Notes: a model not told the origin generated them from the letters alone. Shown: positions 44,698 through 57,311, counted from the first letter of the stretch. The stretch: 64,000 nucleotides of DNA from Ustulina deusta (GCA_023159155.1 JAJNNX010000002.1:1612001-1676000), one strand, 5' to 3'. Numbers and translations are program-made.

Positions 44698-47060
44698 ATG
44701 ATGGAGGCGATGGCAACAACAACAACAATATACCCCGCCTCGAACCTGTCTGGGGGATCGCCAGTGATGGCCGGGGAGGCATCGCAAACGCAAACGCCGG
44801 AGCCCGGCACAGCACAACACCAGCCCTTCGAGACTGTACCTGACGGAGTTCACATCGATGGTGTAGATAATAAAGGCAGAACACCTCCTCCCAGTGCAGC
44901 TCCCGTGCCGGAATTGGTACAACCTCCAGCATCGCAGCCTCCATCGGCGCGACCTTCATTCGTGCAAACGCAACCACCATCACAGCAACCATCGCGGCAA
45001 TCATCACGGCAATCATCACAGCAACCGCAACCGCAAGCAATTCAAACAACAGCACTGCATGGCCAGTCGCCATATTCAACAAATTCACCAACTCCCCAAT
45101 CACATCAACACTACCGAAGGTCCCCATCTACTGTAGTTCCTCCTTCAAGCGCACCGTTCCCTTCGCAAGCTGGGCAGCCTCAGCAACAACACCAAGACAT
45201 GAATAAGACCCCGCAGAGGTTTCCCTCCCCAGATTTCGATCATAAGACTCAGATCCCAAAGTTTAATAGGGATTTATCTCTGGTAGCAGATGCTGTTCAG
45301 CAATCATGCCCAGAAGCAGTTCGGAGAATCGTCAGGGACAAGTGGGAGAAATGTATTATGGGTAGCGAGTTCCACCACGCCTTTATTGTGAGTACATTAT
45401 CACGCTTATTTCTCTCAGCACTGCTCTTCTCAGTGTGTATCTATTTCATTGCGAAATTTACCCGCTGACTTGATCGTAGATGAACGCAATCATACACCAC
45501 GCAAGCGGGGTTATCATGCGTCGTGCGATTCGAGACTTTGGCCAGAACCTAGTAGCGGAGGCTAAACATGAGATTGCTTCTCATTTAAGGCCGCAAGATC
45601 TGGATGACATTGCCCCTGTGATTCTCACGAAATGTAGTGATCAATTCCTTGATAAAGCCTTGGAGCAACGTCTCAAGTCGATTGACGCCCGGTCTTTGAT
45701 TAATGCCCTCGCCAGGGCGGAGCGCCTTGGGTATGAAAACAGTGACATATTAGAGGACCGGCCAGAGAGAGTGGTCCCGGCGACGCAGATGCACGAGCCC
45801 GGGGTCACTCAGGTCAACCTCAACAAGAGCATGCAACCCCAACGTCCACCTGCCACTCCCGTCGCAGTTTCACTGCCATATCAAACACAGCCGGCACAGC
45901 ATGCTCCTGCTACCACTGATCTTATGTGCAGGCTATGCTGGCGTCAATTCCGGCATACGAAGCCTTACGAATATGTGAGTCATAATTACGATCGTTACTA
46001 GCTCAAACTAACCAAAGATAGCATGTTCAAAAGCAGCTGTGTATAAAGGCCTCAGATTTATGTCGATTTTGGTGTGAAGAATGTGGTGCTGGTTTCACGA
46101 CCAAGGCCGCCCAACAATATGTGAGTGAAGTTGTATGCGTACTCTTGGAGTAGGAATACTAATAGTTTCTGGCAGCACAATACAAACGCAGTCTGTGGCT
46201 CTCACGTTACCGCCCCAGCAACTCCGAAACCCCAAGTAGCACCTATTTCTGAGGTGCTGCCGTCCCTGAAATATGTTCACCACCCGGTGCCGTCAAAGTC
46301 CAAGTCCATGGAAACCCCAAGTCCGTCGCAAGATGATCCTTACAGTCATCTTAGCCCACAAAAGAGAGCCCAGCTGGACGAAGAGTTACGGCAGGCTGAA
46401 GCAATCTATGCACCACGATTTCGGGAGGCAGAGGAAATGGCGGACCCTATGGCACGCCGAAGTAAAATCGAGTCCGTACAAAACACTTTTTGTACCAAGC
46501 AGAGTATGATTAGAAAAAAATATGGAGTTCGCCTGAGAGTTAGGCGTACTCGAGCGGAGATTGAGGAAGATAAATTGCGCATCAGGGGTCACAAGCACGG
46601 CCTTAGCTCGCCAGGCCCCATGGCTGAGACGCCCTCTGCTAAACGTCAGAGAAGCGGCGATGGATCTGACAATTCAGGTGGGCCTTCTTATATCAGCCAT
46701 GGCCCCCAGGCTCAGACTCCTATTCCTCTGCCTACAAATCATTTATCTGTGTCCCAGATGAACAATTCAGGGTTAGGTGGTTCGACGGCAACCGCTGCCA
46801 CCACAGATCCGACCGCATTTGTGGCACCAGGTCAACTGCCTTCTGCTAAAGAGCAGTCTCCACCCAACAGCCTCTCATCGTTGCAGCGAAAGGGCTATAG
46901 AGTTTCGTCACATGTTGGGCAGGCGACCCAGCCTGCTTCTGACAGTCCGACCGAGCGCAATGGTTCGGCGTCTACACCAGTGGTATTAGACGACTCCTCG
47001 GACAGTACAGACGTAGACGAGGACATCCCGGCTACCCTCCCGCCGAAAAAGGCCTCGTGA
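44698..47060 (+). CDS. Protein with two tandem C2HC zinc-finger-like motifs, long disordered arms
   Basis: I do not recognise a named family; a nuclear role is only suggested by composition. Exons are 44698-45387, 45480-45974, 46022-46120 and 46176-47060, all introns phase 0, giving 722 aa. Residues 1-180 are Gln/Pro/Ser-rich (for example QPPSQQPSRQSSRQSSQQ). A folded helical region follows (FNRDLSLVADAVQQSCPEAV to LDKALEQRLKSIDARSL). Two fingers with identical spacing C-x2-C-x12-H-x5-C follow: CRLC...H...C ending KQLC at about residues 380-402, and CEEC...H...C ending NAVC at about 413-435. An intron falls immediately before the His in each. The rest contains a coiled, charged segment (SPQKRAQLDEELRQAEAIYA), a basic patch RKKYGVRLRVRRTRAE, and a Ser-rich acidic end. 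A second Met at residue 2 leaves the exact start open. Confidence 0.8.
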
Positions 47061-48282
47061 AGAACGGACGAGTCTTCGCTAGCGGCGGCGTTATTTTTCT
47101 AGTGGTACTAATCCTTGCAACTACGAAGTCTCATTTGCAAGTCGTTTATACGGGAGCTTTCTGGGCTGGCCCATCGATACAGAGTAAATTTTCTAATTGC
47201 ATGATACCATGGTGGGTTCTCAAGAGGGCTTGAAGTGATCTACCTTTGCGTGGAGTCAGGGACCACTCTCAAAAGTAATTTTTACACTGCGGAATAAAGA
47301 TATCTTGCTCTTCGAAAGGTAGCCGGCAGTGGACGGTATTTGATAGGGAAAGGGTAAAAAAGTGATTGTACATATCGTCAGCAACTAAAACTGGCGTTTG
47401 CGGGTTTGCGGGGATATTTTTAACCTAGCAGCAATCAGCTACGTTAGCTACACCAATGCCGTTGAACGACACTGGGCTCGTTGCAAATAAGAATAACTAA
47501 TTCTCCAGTACCTTGATGCATTCCAAAGTTCCGTATAGTATAGTTTGAGCAGTGAACCGTCCTTTCGCGCGTCCTTGTCCATGTTGGTGCTGGCTAAACT
47601 AAGCCTAGACTGAAAAGCAAAAATAAAGACATGCGCAAGGTAATTTTCATTCACGTTGAGGTCTCTATCTACCGCGCAGGATAAACATGGAAGGTAAGCG
47701 GCCAAACAAATCAACATCTACAATACTGATGCCTAATCTCTCGTGCGCGCGAGCTCACCTCTCTTCTTCTCTTCTACACACACGCGCAACCACACATACA
47801 ATCGTACAATCTTCATAAGGGTATCCCATACTTTCTTACCAGCCTTCCTCCCCCCCATCCCGCCCCCCTTTCCTCCACGAGCGCCAGCTGATGAGAAATA
47901 GCTGCCCGCCTGCCTGACGTCGTTGATGTCTCGATTTATAAACGGGAAAAGAAAACAAAAAGAAAATGGGATAAGTGGTATAGTCAGGAAGTGAAAATGA
48001 AACGAGCGAGAAACATCATAGTTCCTTGATGAAAGGGCACTCTAACTATGGAGAAACTTCATTGCGTTTATAGCAATAAATTATTATCCGTATCAGCGAT
48101 AGGATCAGGGCTGGCTGTCTAAGATGGCTCGTCCCGCCGTACTTCCGAGTCGTAGCTAACTAGACTTGCGCCAGCGCCTCTCCAGCACCCAGGATAGGCT
48201 TATAGACGATCCAACATCTATGCGTTGGTGTCCGGGATTATATTTCCTTCTACTGTGCCGTCGCCTACGACTAGGTCACACG
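47061..48282. other. Convergent spacer, no gene seen
   Basis: About 1.2 kb between the 3' ends of the C2HC-finger gene (+) and the coiled-coil protein gene (-). It contains a pyrimidine/CA-rich tract at about 47755-47880 and an A-rich stretch near 47945-48005. Confidence 0.5.
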
Positions 48283-50519
48283 CTAGCCCGTGACTCTCCT
48301 AACCCAGAGCGTTGTAGGCTCGAACTCGGCATTGCGATCGAGGCGCTTGTAGGCTCGATGGAGCTTGAGCCCCAACTCATAGGATTGACGCTCGACGTCC
48401 GCTAGCTCTGTCCGCAAGGTCTCAACCTTGCGCTTCTCCCCCTCGCGCTTGCGCACGACGGCTTCCGATGCCAGGATGTTATCCGTCGGCATCATTTGCG
48501 TCAGCTTCTTAATCGCAGTGTTAATGTTGATGCGTCGGTTTCCCAATGCCTCAAGCTGCGCGTTCAGCTCCGTTACCCGGTCTTTGGCCGAGGCCTCTGG
48601 AGGCGCCGGGGGGAGCGACTTGTCGAGCGTCAGGACGGATGCCACGCTTACTGCCGAATGATTTCCCTTGGGTATCACTCCTATCGAAGGACGCAGCCCA
48701 GAAGCCAGGGGTCCCGTTGCTTTTGGATTTGGTGGCGAAGTCGTGTAAAACGGGGATTCTAGTTTGATCTTCACCGGTTCCGTGGGTGTCAATCTCGGCG
48801 AGTCTTCGTAACCTGGGATGATGGGTCGTCCGCGGCCGAGTACCGATACCTCCGGGGCTGGCTTCGGGGCGGGTGTAGGCGTACTTGGTTGGGGATGCGT
48901 AGGCAACGACAGTATATCTTCATCGACACCGATTCGAGGAGTGGAGGCATGAGTTGATGTGGTGTATGTAGTAATACTAAAATGAGACGCTGGTTGGATC
49001 CACTCGCTCGAAGGACCGGTGGTAGGAACTTGTGGGGGAGCAACATCGCGCTCGGACGATGCAGCAGGCTCGGGGTGTTGACCCGACGATACTCTTGCTG
49101 GTTTCCTACGTATCGCCTTGTCGTTCGGGGGAACCTGCAACGTTCGTAGCGGTGAAGAATTTACAGAACTCGACCCCTGTACCAGCGGTCGATTTGCTCG
49201 AATGACTTCTTCCGAAAGGGGAGGGGTCGGGTATGCTGATGGTGCTGGGCTTGATTGGGAACCGGGAGACTGTGGTTGTCGTGATGAAGATGTTCCACCT
49301 GGAATCGCGGCGCTCCCCTTTTCATGCGCAGGCGTTGACGGGCTTCGGCCACCAGTTTGGAGTGGTGACGAAGCTGCTTCAGACCCATTAGACTCGACAG
49401 GAGATAAAACTGGAACGCCTCGACCGGTCTTCTTATCGCCCCTCGACGGAATGTTCAACCGTGTAACATTCTTGTTATCCCTCACCGGCGGGACAATTGT
49501 GGTTCGGCCGCTAGCTCCTCGCCACTCCGGTCGCGGTGCTGGTTCAGGCTGAGGACTGACACTGGCTTGTCGCGCTGGGCGTAGGCGGTCGCGAAGGGAA
49601 GCTGGATTCGGCTCCGAGAGTTTGCTTTGAGTGGACGATGAGGTGGAAATTGTTCGGTTCGCAAGGCCGAGCGCATACTCTTGCGGGTTTACCTGGGACG
49701 GGCGACCCTTTGTACTGGTTGTGGGCTCACCTGTTCCCGGGTCCCAGCGAACGTCGTGACCGTAGGGCCGTGGTGGCGTGGTTCGGTCGCGTGACTTGGA
49801 GACGGCGTCTGAGTTCTTCCTGCGCTCGCGGCGCATCATGGGGATATTACTCCGAGGGCCAGTTTTCGTCTGCCGCTCTTGGGCGGGATGGGATGTGTCT
49901 AGAGCTTCATCAATGGGGGAGACATCTCCAGGGTCAGGTCTAGAACGAGGACTTGAAGTTAGCGGGATGGAATTCCGTTTAGACATCGATATTCCCCGAA
50001 AAGGAAATCTTTTGCGACCACCATGTCGCATGCTTTTACGATTTGAACGGAGATACAAAGGGAATTTGAGTCTGACGCAGCGTGTTCCTGCGAATAATGC
50101 AAGGTGGGCGTGAAGGAACCAATGCCGGTATCACGCACCCGAAACAGTTGCCTCAGCCTCCCGTATTTGATTTCAAAGACATCTTGTACACTATACTCTC
50201 TGCCCCCTCCTAGCATCCATCGTACAAGAGAAGAAGTTGGATTTGCTTACCCTTCCTTCGGCGAAGCGATGTCCGGCGAACTTGGCGGCGATACCTCGAG
50301 CGGATCGGGATGAGCAACGCCATATCTTAATTGGTGGGCCGCAAAAACGGCCGCCTCGGGCGAAGGCTGCGAATAGACAGACGACACCGGACGGCCATGG
50401 ATCGAATCACGCAGAAAGTTTCGGTCAGTCGGGAGCACCGGCACGGAAGGCCGTGTCGGGTAAGTTGTCGAGCTCTGTTGTTGTTGCTGTTGCGCACTGC
50501 GATGCTGTGGTGTCAGCAT
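48283..50519 (-). CDS. Large disordered protein with a C-terminal coiled coil, unknown function
   Basis: I do not recognise a named family. Exon 1 is 50519-50251 and exon 2 is 50071-48283, joined across a 179-nt intron (GTAAGC donor, GCGTCAG acceptor; the first AG, at TCGCAG, breaks the frame), giving 685 aa. It starts MLTPQHRSAQQQQQQSS. Most of the protein is Ser/Pro/Thr/Arg-rich and predicted disordered, with SPPSSP, SPRSRP and TPPLSEE-like sites that suggest phosphorylation. Residues about 585-660 form a heptad-like coiled coil (SAKDRVTELNAQLEALGNRR and EKRKVETLRTELADVERQSY), and the protein ends TTLWVRRVTG. An additional upstream exon may extend the N-terminus to 751 aa (see the entry at 51264-51460). 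Confidence 0.75.
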
Positions 50520-53425
50520 TCTTTGACAGAGCAAGAAATGGACGAGTACATATGATAGTGTAAGTGGCTTGCAAGCGTGTCCCGAAAGCGAATGCAAAAC
50601 GAGAGCCCAATGACCAAAAAAGGAAAACGCAAAAAGAAAACAGAGAAAAGAGCGGGTGACACGAAAGTGGCATATGTACGACGAACGAACCGGTGGGAGC
50701 AGTTGGCCGTCGGTTCGAGATGCCGGCGAATCGCCAATCGTCGATAAAGGTGAGGCGCTGCAACCCAGGTTCCCAGGCCAGGCTCCAATGTACCCTCGTT
50801 CGAGATGACAGCCCGCCTAGCCCGTCTAGCGTGCCTAGCGTGCCTACCTAGGTAGGTACATGTCGGCCTGAATAACCCATGCGGAACTACTGCAGGTGGT
50901 CGATTTCTGGGGTCCATCGTCTTCTAAATTAGGGACCTGACCCCTTACCAAAGCTTATTGTCTTCGCCATCACTTGTGCGCTGTGGCGGTAGCTGGTAAG
51001 CAGGTATGTGACATGTTGAAATTACCCGCCACACACTCTCTCGCCCCTTCAACAGGTAGATATCCATGTCAAGGGCTTCTCTATAAGTAGACCACCTGCT
51101 GATACCGTGGCATCTCTCCCACTTGAGGGGGCACAGTAGATATAGAAATGCACACAACCTATCTGTACGCCACCTCCTTTTAGGTCGTGGGGGCAGGACG
51201 AGAGACGAGTAATCAGACGGTACACATGGTGTACTGGAAATATAGAAACATGACTCGACTTACTTTGTGGGTAAAAAGTCGGCATCGGTTGATGGTCGAC
51301 TAGGCGCAGGGCCTCCTCTAACAGCATATTGGTACTGACTATTTCCCCCCATGACACCTCGGGGCGACGACGATGAGTGAGAGTTTTGCCAGGCCTCCAA
51401 CTTCTTCCTGCTCAGAGAGGGGGGGGCGGTGCCCTCTTTTTGCCTAAGACGATCCCACATGGCAACGAGGATGAACGACCTTGTTGGTCGTTGAGGTCGC
51501 CGATTTCAGGATGCTCCCCTAGCCTCCAAGCTGCAAACCGGGGTTGAAGGAAGATGCCTAGCGCCGCTGATCGATCGTGTGAGGGGGTAAATGACGATAT
51601 CAAGCTTTCGGCCTGGTGGGAATTCTGCGAAGCTCGATGAATAAGCAAACGAGTGCACTCGAATGTAAAATATGTTTCGGTAGTGGTGATGACACGGCGA
51701 GAGTCGTGTGCTGATCTGATGTACACCTGCTTCAGTCGGCTCGGTTGCGGCTGTGCGTGTCAGACGAAATTGGGGGTGGAGAAATCGGTCAATAAATAGG
51801 AGGGAAGAGATGAGGCGCGGTGCAACAATGTGCGCGCAATCGTAGTGTTTAAAGGTTTGCGCGCATGCAGCCTGTTTGTGTGTTGACTGTTGTGGCCACT
51901 CGATACAAGCACTCGGTTTAGATACGGCCTCTCCCAGAATGAACAAGACGACCTCGGTCTCTTTTGTCTTCCATGATTGGCTCGCTGTCGCGCTAGCAAA
52001 AGGGACTAAGTCTTCTTTCTTCCCGTACATATAAGCGGCTGTTGCAGATCGAGTTGCCACAGCCGTATCGACTGGGCCCCTACAGGTAGGGAGGTACTGC
52101 AATACATGTTATTACCCTCTCTCCCTCTCGCTCAACCGTCCCCTTGTTTTCTGAGAGGTACGGCCCGTCTCCCTCTGAAACTACAATATTGTCTCCTTCT
52201 CGCAGACAGTCCACCCCGTCCCACTAGGTAGGTATCACAGGCCTAGAGTGTAAGTGGGTTAGGTGCTTTATAGATGTGTGTTTCTATGGTATACAGCTGA
52301 TAATCCTGAATTTCCTGGATTTTAAGTGGAAAGTGTCACAGCTCGATATCCGACACCTATTCGTACTGCCACACCATTCCGCTTGACATCCCATCCCACC
52401 TACATGTACAGTCTACGATCGCCCCCATGAGACAGCCATGGGCAGCCGAAGTTGCCGATATTTTGCAGAACCAGCGCAGGAGCAAATAGGATTGAGTAGC
52501 CATGCAGTGAGACTGATCGGCTTTTTATTGTCCGAACTCCCTAGGTATACCTAGGAATTTATCTGATTACCTACACTGATGTCCTGGTCAGATGCTACCT
52601 AGTACATGTATAATATGAAGGAAGGCTAGCGAGCGCATAACTGTTTCACATTACCAGGCACATCCTAGTGTCAGTATGCTGAACATTAGCTGCTTCTTGA
52701 TCTCTTGATCGATAGGTCGGTATAAGTATGCTAAACAGCCCGCAAATTATCAGCACAAGGACGAGGGAGAGGCACGACGCCAATAGCTAGGTAGAATAGA
52801 TAGAGCCTTTCACGGGCTTTCCTCCGAGTTAAGTATTTATGCAAAACAGTGTTATTCCTAGCGCTGCACGGCTGTAGCCTGTGGTGTATTATATGGGAAG
52901 AATCGTGGCCAACTCCATCACCCAATGGAAGCCAGCCAAGAGGGATTTTGAAATCCCAACCAAAGCAAGCACAGCCACAAAGCCGATCGATCAGTGACGT
53001 TGATCAAACTTTGGTCCCACGTATGGAGATGGAACCTGAAACTCGAATGGTAGATATCTAGCCCTATATCACTACCTATGCAGTTATCCATATAAGCACG
53101 GCTCAATATCGGGAATAAGACTTACCCACGAAAAAAAGCGGCACGCCGGAGGGGCCATCTTTTAACGAGATCCAAAAAATTGCCCCTCCTGGCCCGAGCG
53201 CTTTTGCCTGAGCGCCCTTCGCAGAGCAGCAGTCACAAAATTCGCAACCTTTCCTTCGGAAATTCGACATCGACCGCTCGGCTCTACGGATTCGATCCCG
53301 ACTGTCCTCACCCAGCCCTTTTCTACAGCCCCCGCACGGCCATACAAGACGACCTCGACAAGATACGAGAGGGCTTCAGTCGCAAGAAGGCGTCTATCGA
53401 GCTCCTTAGGCCCAACCCAGGCAAA
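50520..53425. other. Spacer upstream of the coiled-coil gene and eIF3m
   Basis: About 2.9 kb between divergent genes. It contains the candidate exon listed separately, CCTAGGTAGGTACATG-type motifs at about 50845-50860, 52220-52235 and 52540-52555, and several long but featureless open frames (notably minus 52102-51506). The frame upstream of the eIF3m ATG stays open from about 53180 but has no upstream ATG. Confidence 0.45.
51264..51460 (-). CDS. Candidate first coding exon of the disordered coiled-coil protein gene
   Basis: A 197-nt frame starts MWDRLRQKEGTAPPSLSRKK, continues Ser/Gln/Gly-rich and ends DADFLPTK at a canonical GTAAGT donor in phase 2. Splicing over 743 nt to an AAAG acceptor at 50521 would join exactly in frame before MLTPQHRSAQQ, giving a 751-aa protein. 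Supporting points are the matching phase, the donor and the compatible composition. Against it, the intron is unusually long for this genome. Alternatively the exon splices to TACACC at about 51236, from where the frame is open to 50945, forming a separate small gene. Confidence 0.4.
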
Positions 53426-54798
53426 ATGGCGGCCCCCCACCAGCCGCAGCTCGTCTTCGTTGACGGCAGTTTCGACGAGCTGGCGCAGGAGATGGCTGAT
53501 TTCCTCAACGTCGGCGACGATGTCAAGGTTCTTATCGAAAAACAGCAGAAGGACGACATACTCAAGAAACTCATCATTGCCTCCCCGGCCCTACATTCCA
53601 TCCCCGAGAAGGAGTTCGCCGGCGCGTACAATCTGCTCGTCTACCTCATCCTGCAGAGTGACAAAGCCGAGATGTTTCTCCCCCGAGTCTGCGATAACCT
53701 CACGAAGCCCATCACCTCGTCCCCTATGAACGGTCCTGGGTTGGCTCTCAATACCCTCACCACCATCTTCAACATGCTGAAGCCCGATGACGGGCTCCGA
53801 TTCAACGTCTTCATGGCCATCTTACGGTTCCTCAAGTTTCACGGCATGTTTGAGAACCTGAAGTCATATCTGAAGAGCCTCGACGACTGGATGGACGAGT
53901 GGGAGATCGACTCGGAAGACCAGCGTCAGGCATACGAGGCCATTGCGGAGGCGGCCCGTGAGGTCGGTGATGTTTCGTGAGTCCTTGTCATAAGTAATTG
54001 ACCTATTTCTATATCTAACGTGACTACCACAACAGCACCTCTTACCAATACATACTGAAAGCGTTGCGCACCTTTGACGATGACGAAGTCAAGTCCGAGG
54101 ATGCCCAGAAAATTGCCCTACGTGCCCTGAGGGCTGCTCTCCTTTCGCCAACGCAATACGACTTTCAAGATCTCCTCAACGTACCTTGCGTCCAAGCTCT
54201 TTCCGAAACCCACCCTATCTATTTTGAGCTATTGACGGTATTTGCCGAGAAGGATTTAGAGGACTACAACGAGTTCAGGGAAGAGCATGAGGGCTTTGTC
54301 GAGAAGGAGAACTTGGATCTAGAGAAGCTGCAGACGAAGATGCGACTCCTTACATTCGCGTCTCTAGCTGCCCGGTCGCAAACACGCGAAATCCCGTACG
54401 ACGAGATTGCAGAGGCGCTACAGATCTCGAAGGAAGTGGTGGAATTATGGATAATCGACGTTATTCGTGCCCAATTAGTCGAGGGTAGGATGTCGCAGCA
54501 AAAGAAGGTTTTTCTAGTTCACCGAACAACATACAGAGTCTTCGGCGAGAAGCAATGGCGTCAATTAGGCGATCTCGTGGACACATGGAGAGACACGCTA
54601 AACAAGGTCGCAACCACGCTTCGTAAGGAGCAAGCGGGGCTCGAGACACAGAAGAAACGCGATTTGGAGGAGGCTGAGCGAAAGCTAGCAAATACCAGCG
54701 TCTCTGCACCCGGGGAACGACGACGAGGCGACAGGGGAGATCGTGGCGATCGGAGTGAACGCGCGCCTCGCAAGGAGCGAACTGATGATGACGACTAG
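53426..54798 (+). CDS. eIF3m: Eukaryotic translation initiation factor 3 subunit M
   Basis: eIF3m is a PCI-domain subunit of the eIF3 complex, which organises the 43S pre-initiation complex in the cytoplasm. Exon 1 is 53426-53976 and exon 2 is 54036-54798, with a 59-nt intron (GTGAGT donor, CAACAG acceptor, CTAAC branch site), encoding 437 aa. The start [20 protein letters not shown] matches the family N-terminus. Helical repeats such as [19 protein letters not shown] lead into the PCI domain, with [39 protein letters not shown] and the winged-helix [20 protein letters not shown] followed by [20 protein letters not shown]. The C-terminal 30 residues are an Arg/Asp/Gly-rich tail ([14 protein letters not shown]), common in fungal orthologues. 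It converges with the UMP kinase gene downstream. Confidence 0.96.
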
Positions 54799-55315
54799 AT
54801 CACCTTCTCTTTTCTCTTCGCCTTTTTCGGTTCTCGGCTCTCAGTCGATTGCATAGGGAAGGTCATTCGGCGTATGGCATGGCGATGCGGAAAAAACTTT
54901 GTTGTAATCAATTATGCCGGATTGCGGCACTGGGGGGATAAACCAAGATATACCCCCCTTTCTTCACTTGACGAGAAGCCAGGATTCTTGTACAAGGTTA
55001 CATACCGCCTCGTCTCGGCTGTTGGCGAACTCCCACAAACTATAGAGGCTGGGTGGAAATAGAATACACACCAGAACCCTATCAGCAAAGGTAGTTTGGA
55101 GTTGTCTAGTTTCTATGTCATGGGGCCGTGAAACGCTATCCAGGCCGTCAACCCAAAATTACAATGCCACACCTAAATATTTTTATCTCAAGCTCTTGGG
55201 TGTCTATATGTGTACTGCTTGCTTAGCCGACTGTCTTCGCCGTGCTTGTCTCAGACGGTGTCTGCTCTTGATCTACCAACAACCGTTATTCCGCACCCTA
55301 CACCCCGCTCTTCGT
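54799..55315. other. Convergent spacer
   Basis: About 520 bases between the stops of eIF3m (+) and the UMP kinase (-). It holds presumed 3' UTRs only. Confidence 0.5.
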
Positions 55316-56014
55316 CTAAAAGTTGTCACCTAACCGCTTGGCAAGCTCGGCCTGTGTGGCGCGGTAGACATCGTCGGGAGGGACGTCGGCGCGGATGCGG
55401 GCGACGCGATCTTGCTTCTCATAGTAGTTGACGACGGGCATGCTGGTCTCGATAAAGGTACGGAAGCGCTTGCGGATGCTCTCGGCGTTGTCGTCGGAGC
55501 GGCCGCTGGTCTTGCCGCGCTCCAGCAGACGGCGCTCCATCTCCTCCTCGGGACAGTCGTAGAAGAGCACGAACTGGGCGGGACACACGGCCTCCTCGAA
55601 CTTGACGGCCTGGTCGAACTTGCGCGGGAAACCGTCGATGAGGAACTTGCCCTTCAGAGTCGCCGGTTTCTCCTTTTCGGCGGATGATGTATTAGTAGTG
55701 GTAGGTGGGTTGTTGGCAGCGGACATGGCATCGCGCATCGCGTTCTCGAGCAGGACGATGGTCACCTCCATGGGCACGATCAGGCCGTCCTTGATGTAGT
55801 TCTTGATCAGCTCGCCGTACTGGCTGCCGGCGCGGTTCTGCTCGGCGCGCAGGAGGTCGCCAGCCGAGAGGTGAGTGAATCCGTGCGCGGCGACGAGCCG
55901 CTCGCATTGCGTGCCCTTGCCGGCGCCCGGTCCGCCGAGCACGAACAGCACCGTCACGTCGTCGGCGGAGAAGACGGGCGTCGTGCGATTCTTGAGGTCG
56001 TCGACGGTAGCCAT
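55316..56014 (-). CDS. ura6: UMP/CMP kinase (uridylate kinase, adenylate-kinase family)
   Basis: Ura6 phosphorylates UMP (and CMP, AMP) to the diphosphate using ATP, an essential step in pyrimidine nucleotide supply. This is an intronless 232-aa gene. The P-loop is VLFVLGGPGAGKGTQCERL (about residues 21-39). The NMP-binding part follows with HLSAGDLLRAEQNRAGSQYG, IVPMEVTIVLL and FLIDGFPRKFDQA. The LID region is ERRLLERGKTSGRSDDNAES with the short-LID Arg residues typical of UMP kinases, and then RFRTFIETSMPVVNYYE. A Thr/Ser/Glu/Lys insertion of about 20 residues (after DAMSAANNPPTTTNTSS) lies between the NMP domain and the CORE, a common variation in filamentous fungi. The GC-rich exon and the start directly after a T-rich leader (56015-56055) fit a highly expressed housekeeping gene. 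The very high GC opens a long antisense frame, which is a shadow. Confidence 0.95.
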   Translation of the reverse strand: MATVDDLKNRTTPVFSADDVTVLFVLGGPGAGKGTQCERLVAAHGFTHLSAGDLLRAEQNRAGSQYGELIKNYIKDGLIVPMEVTIVLLENAMRDAMSAANNPPTTTNTSSAEKEKPATLKGKFLIDGFPRKFDQAVKFEEAVCPAQFVLFYDCPEEEMERRLLERGKTSGRSDDNAESIRKRFRTFIETSMPVVNYYEKQDRVARIRADVPPDDVYRATQAELAKRLGDNF

Positions 56015-57311
56015 TTTTTTAACAACTAATTTTTTTTTCTTTTTCTCTCTTTTAATCCCTTGAAGAATTATTTTATTATTGATGGGTTGTTTGGTTAGGG
56101 AAAAAAAACGTCCTTTCCCGTCTCTTTCTTACGGCGGATTTCGTCGTCGTAAAGAAAGACACCGAGAGAGAGAGAGATGGAATGAAAGAAGTCCGTCGAT
56201 AAGGGGGAGGATGAGGAGGAGGGGCAACTAGTACTACTACGTCTCGACTCGATTCGGTACGCTCGCGGCCGATGGGCTGGAATGTCTAGGCTGATTAATA
56301 TCTGGATGGAAACGACAGTGTAATAATGCCGACACCGAGAAAATAGAAATCGCAAGAAAAGGCCTCGGACCGAGCTGAGATAAAGGGTCAGTCTAATAAA
56401 TAGGAGGGTAGTTATTTAATAAACACGAGGGATAATCATGATCTCATTTGACCAATGTTCTGTAGTACAAGTCCCTAATCTGGACAACCAGTAAGCTAAG
56501 TACCTAACCTTACCTACTGAAACCATGTCCCGCAGATCGTTAGCGACGTTTAAGGCGCTGCAAATGCAAGCCCCTCCCCCCGCTTATTTGCCTCCAACCA
56601 TGGCCCTTATTCAACCGCCAAGAAAATCCCTTTTTACCGTAAAGAAGTGTTAAAATGAGGTATATAGACGCGAACCGCTCGACATAAAATAGAAGGGTAA
56701 AAGCATGAGAAGTGAAAAGAGAAAGAGAGGGAGAGAGATAAAGAAGGAGTGATTTGGAGAATCCAAGATTTCTCAACGAGCCCCATCAAATTTATCACCA
56801 GACCAACATCCTGGGACACCTATTCCTGAGTGCTACAATTATACCACACAGATCTAATACTTTTGCCAGTAGTAACGGCAAACAACTAAGATGTATAAAA
56901 TCGACATTGACGATACTCGGCTTTTCGTACATGATATACAAGATCCTCACCACCTCAATTTGTAACCCTCGCCAAGACGGCTACCGAGGTGAGGAGGGAT
57001 GCTCCTAAGCATATACCTCACTAACCTAGGCAGAACCAAAACAGTTCCGCTTCCACATGTTCGCGACTACAGCGGCCGGGTCACCGCAGCCTTGAATCTG
57101 GCGGGACGGGTTCCCAAACGTCCTGTGCAGGTTTTTATTTATTTTATTCTTTACTTGTTCGGGATCTCATTTCGTGCAATGGGAGCGCGACTAATGCCAT
57201 TCATATGAGTATCAAACTTCTAGCAATTTCTTCCTTTCCCTTTCCTTTCTTTTTTTTTTTTTTGCCAAAGAGATTGGAATTATGGAGTAGAGTAGATAAA
57301 CAGGGGGAAAC
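56015..57311. other. Intergenic spacer, no gene seen
   Basis: About 1.3 kb. T/C-rich tracts precede the UMP kinase start (56018-56055), and a T run of about 18 bases lies near 57247-57264. No supported gene. Confidence 0.5.

Noticed and set aside
51506..52102. 198-codon minus-strand open frame
   Set aside because: No signal, domain or repeat; composition is not protein-like, and it lies in a promoter-type spacer.
55412..55907. Plus- and minus-strand secondary frames over the UMP kinase
   Set aside because: Explained by the very high GC of the kinase exon; no independent features.
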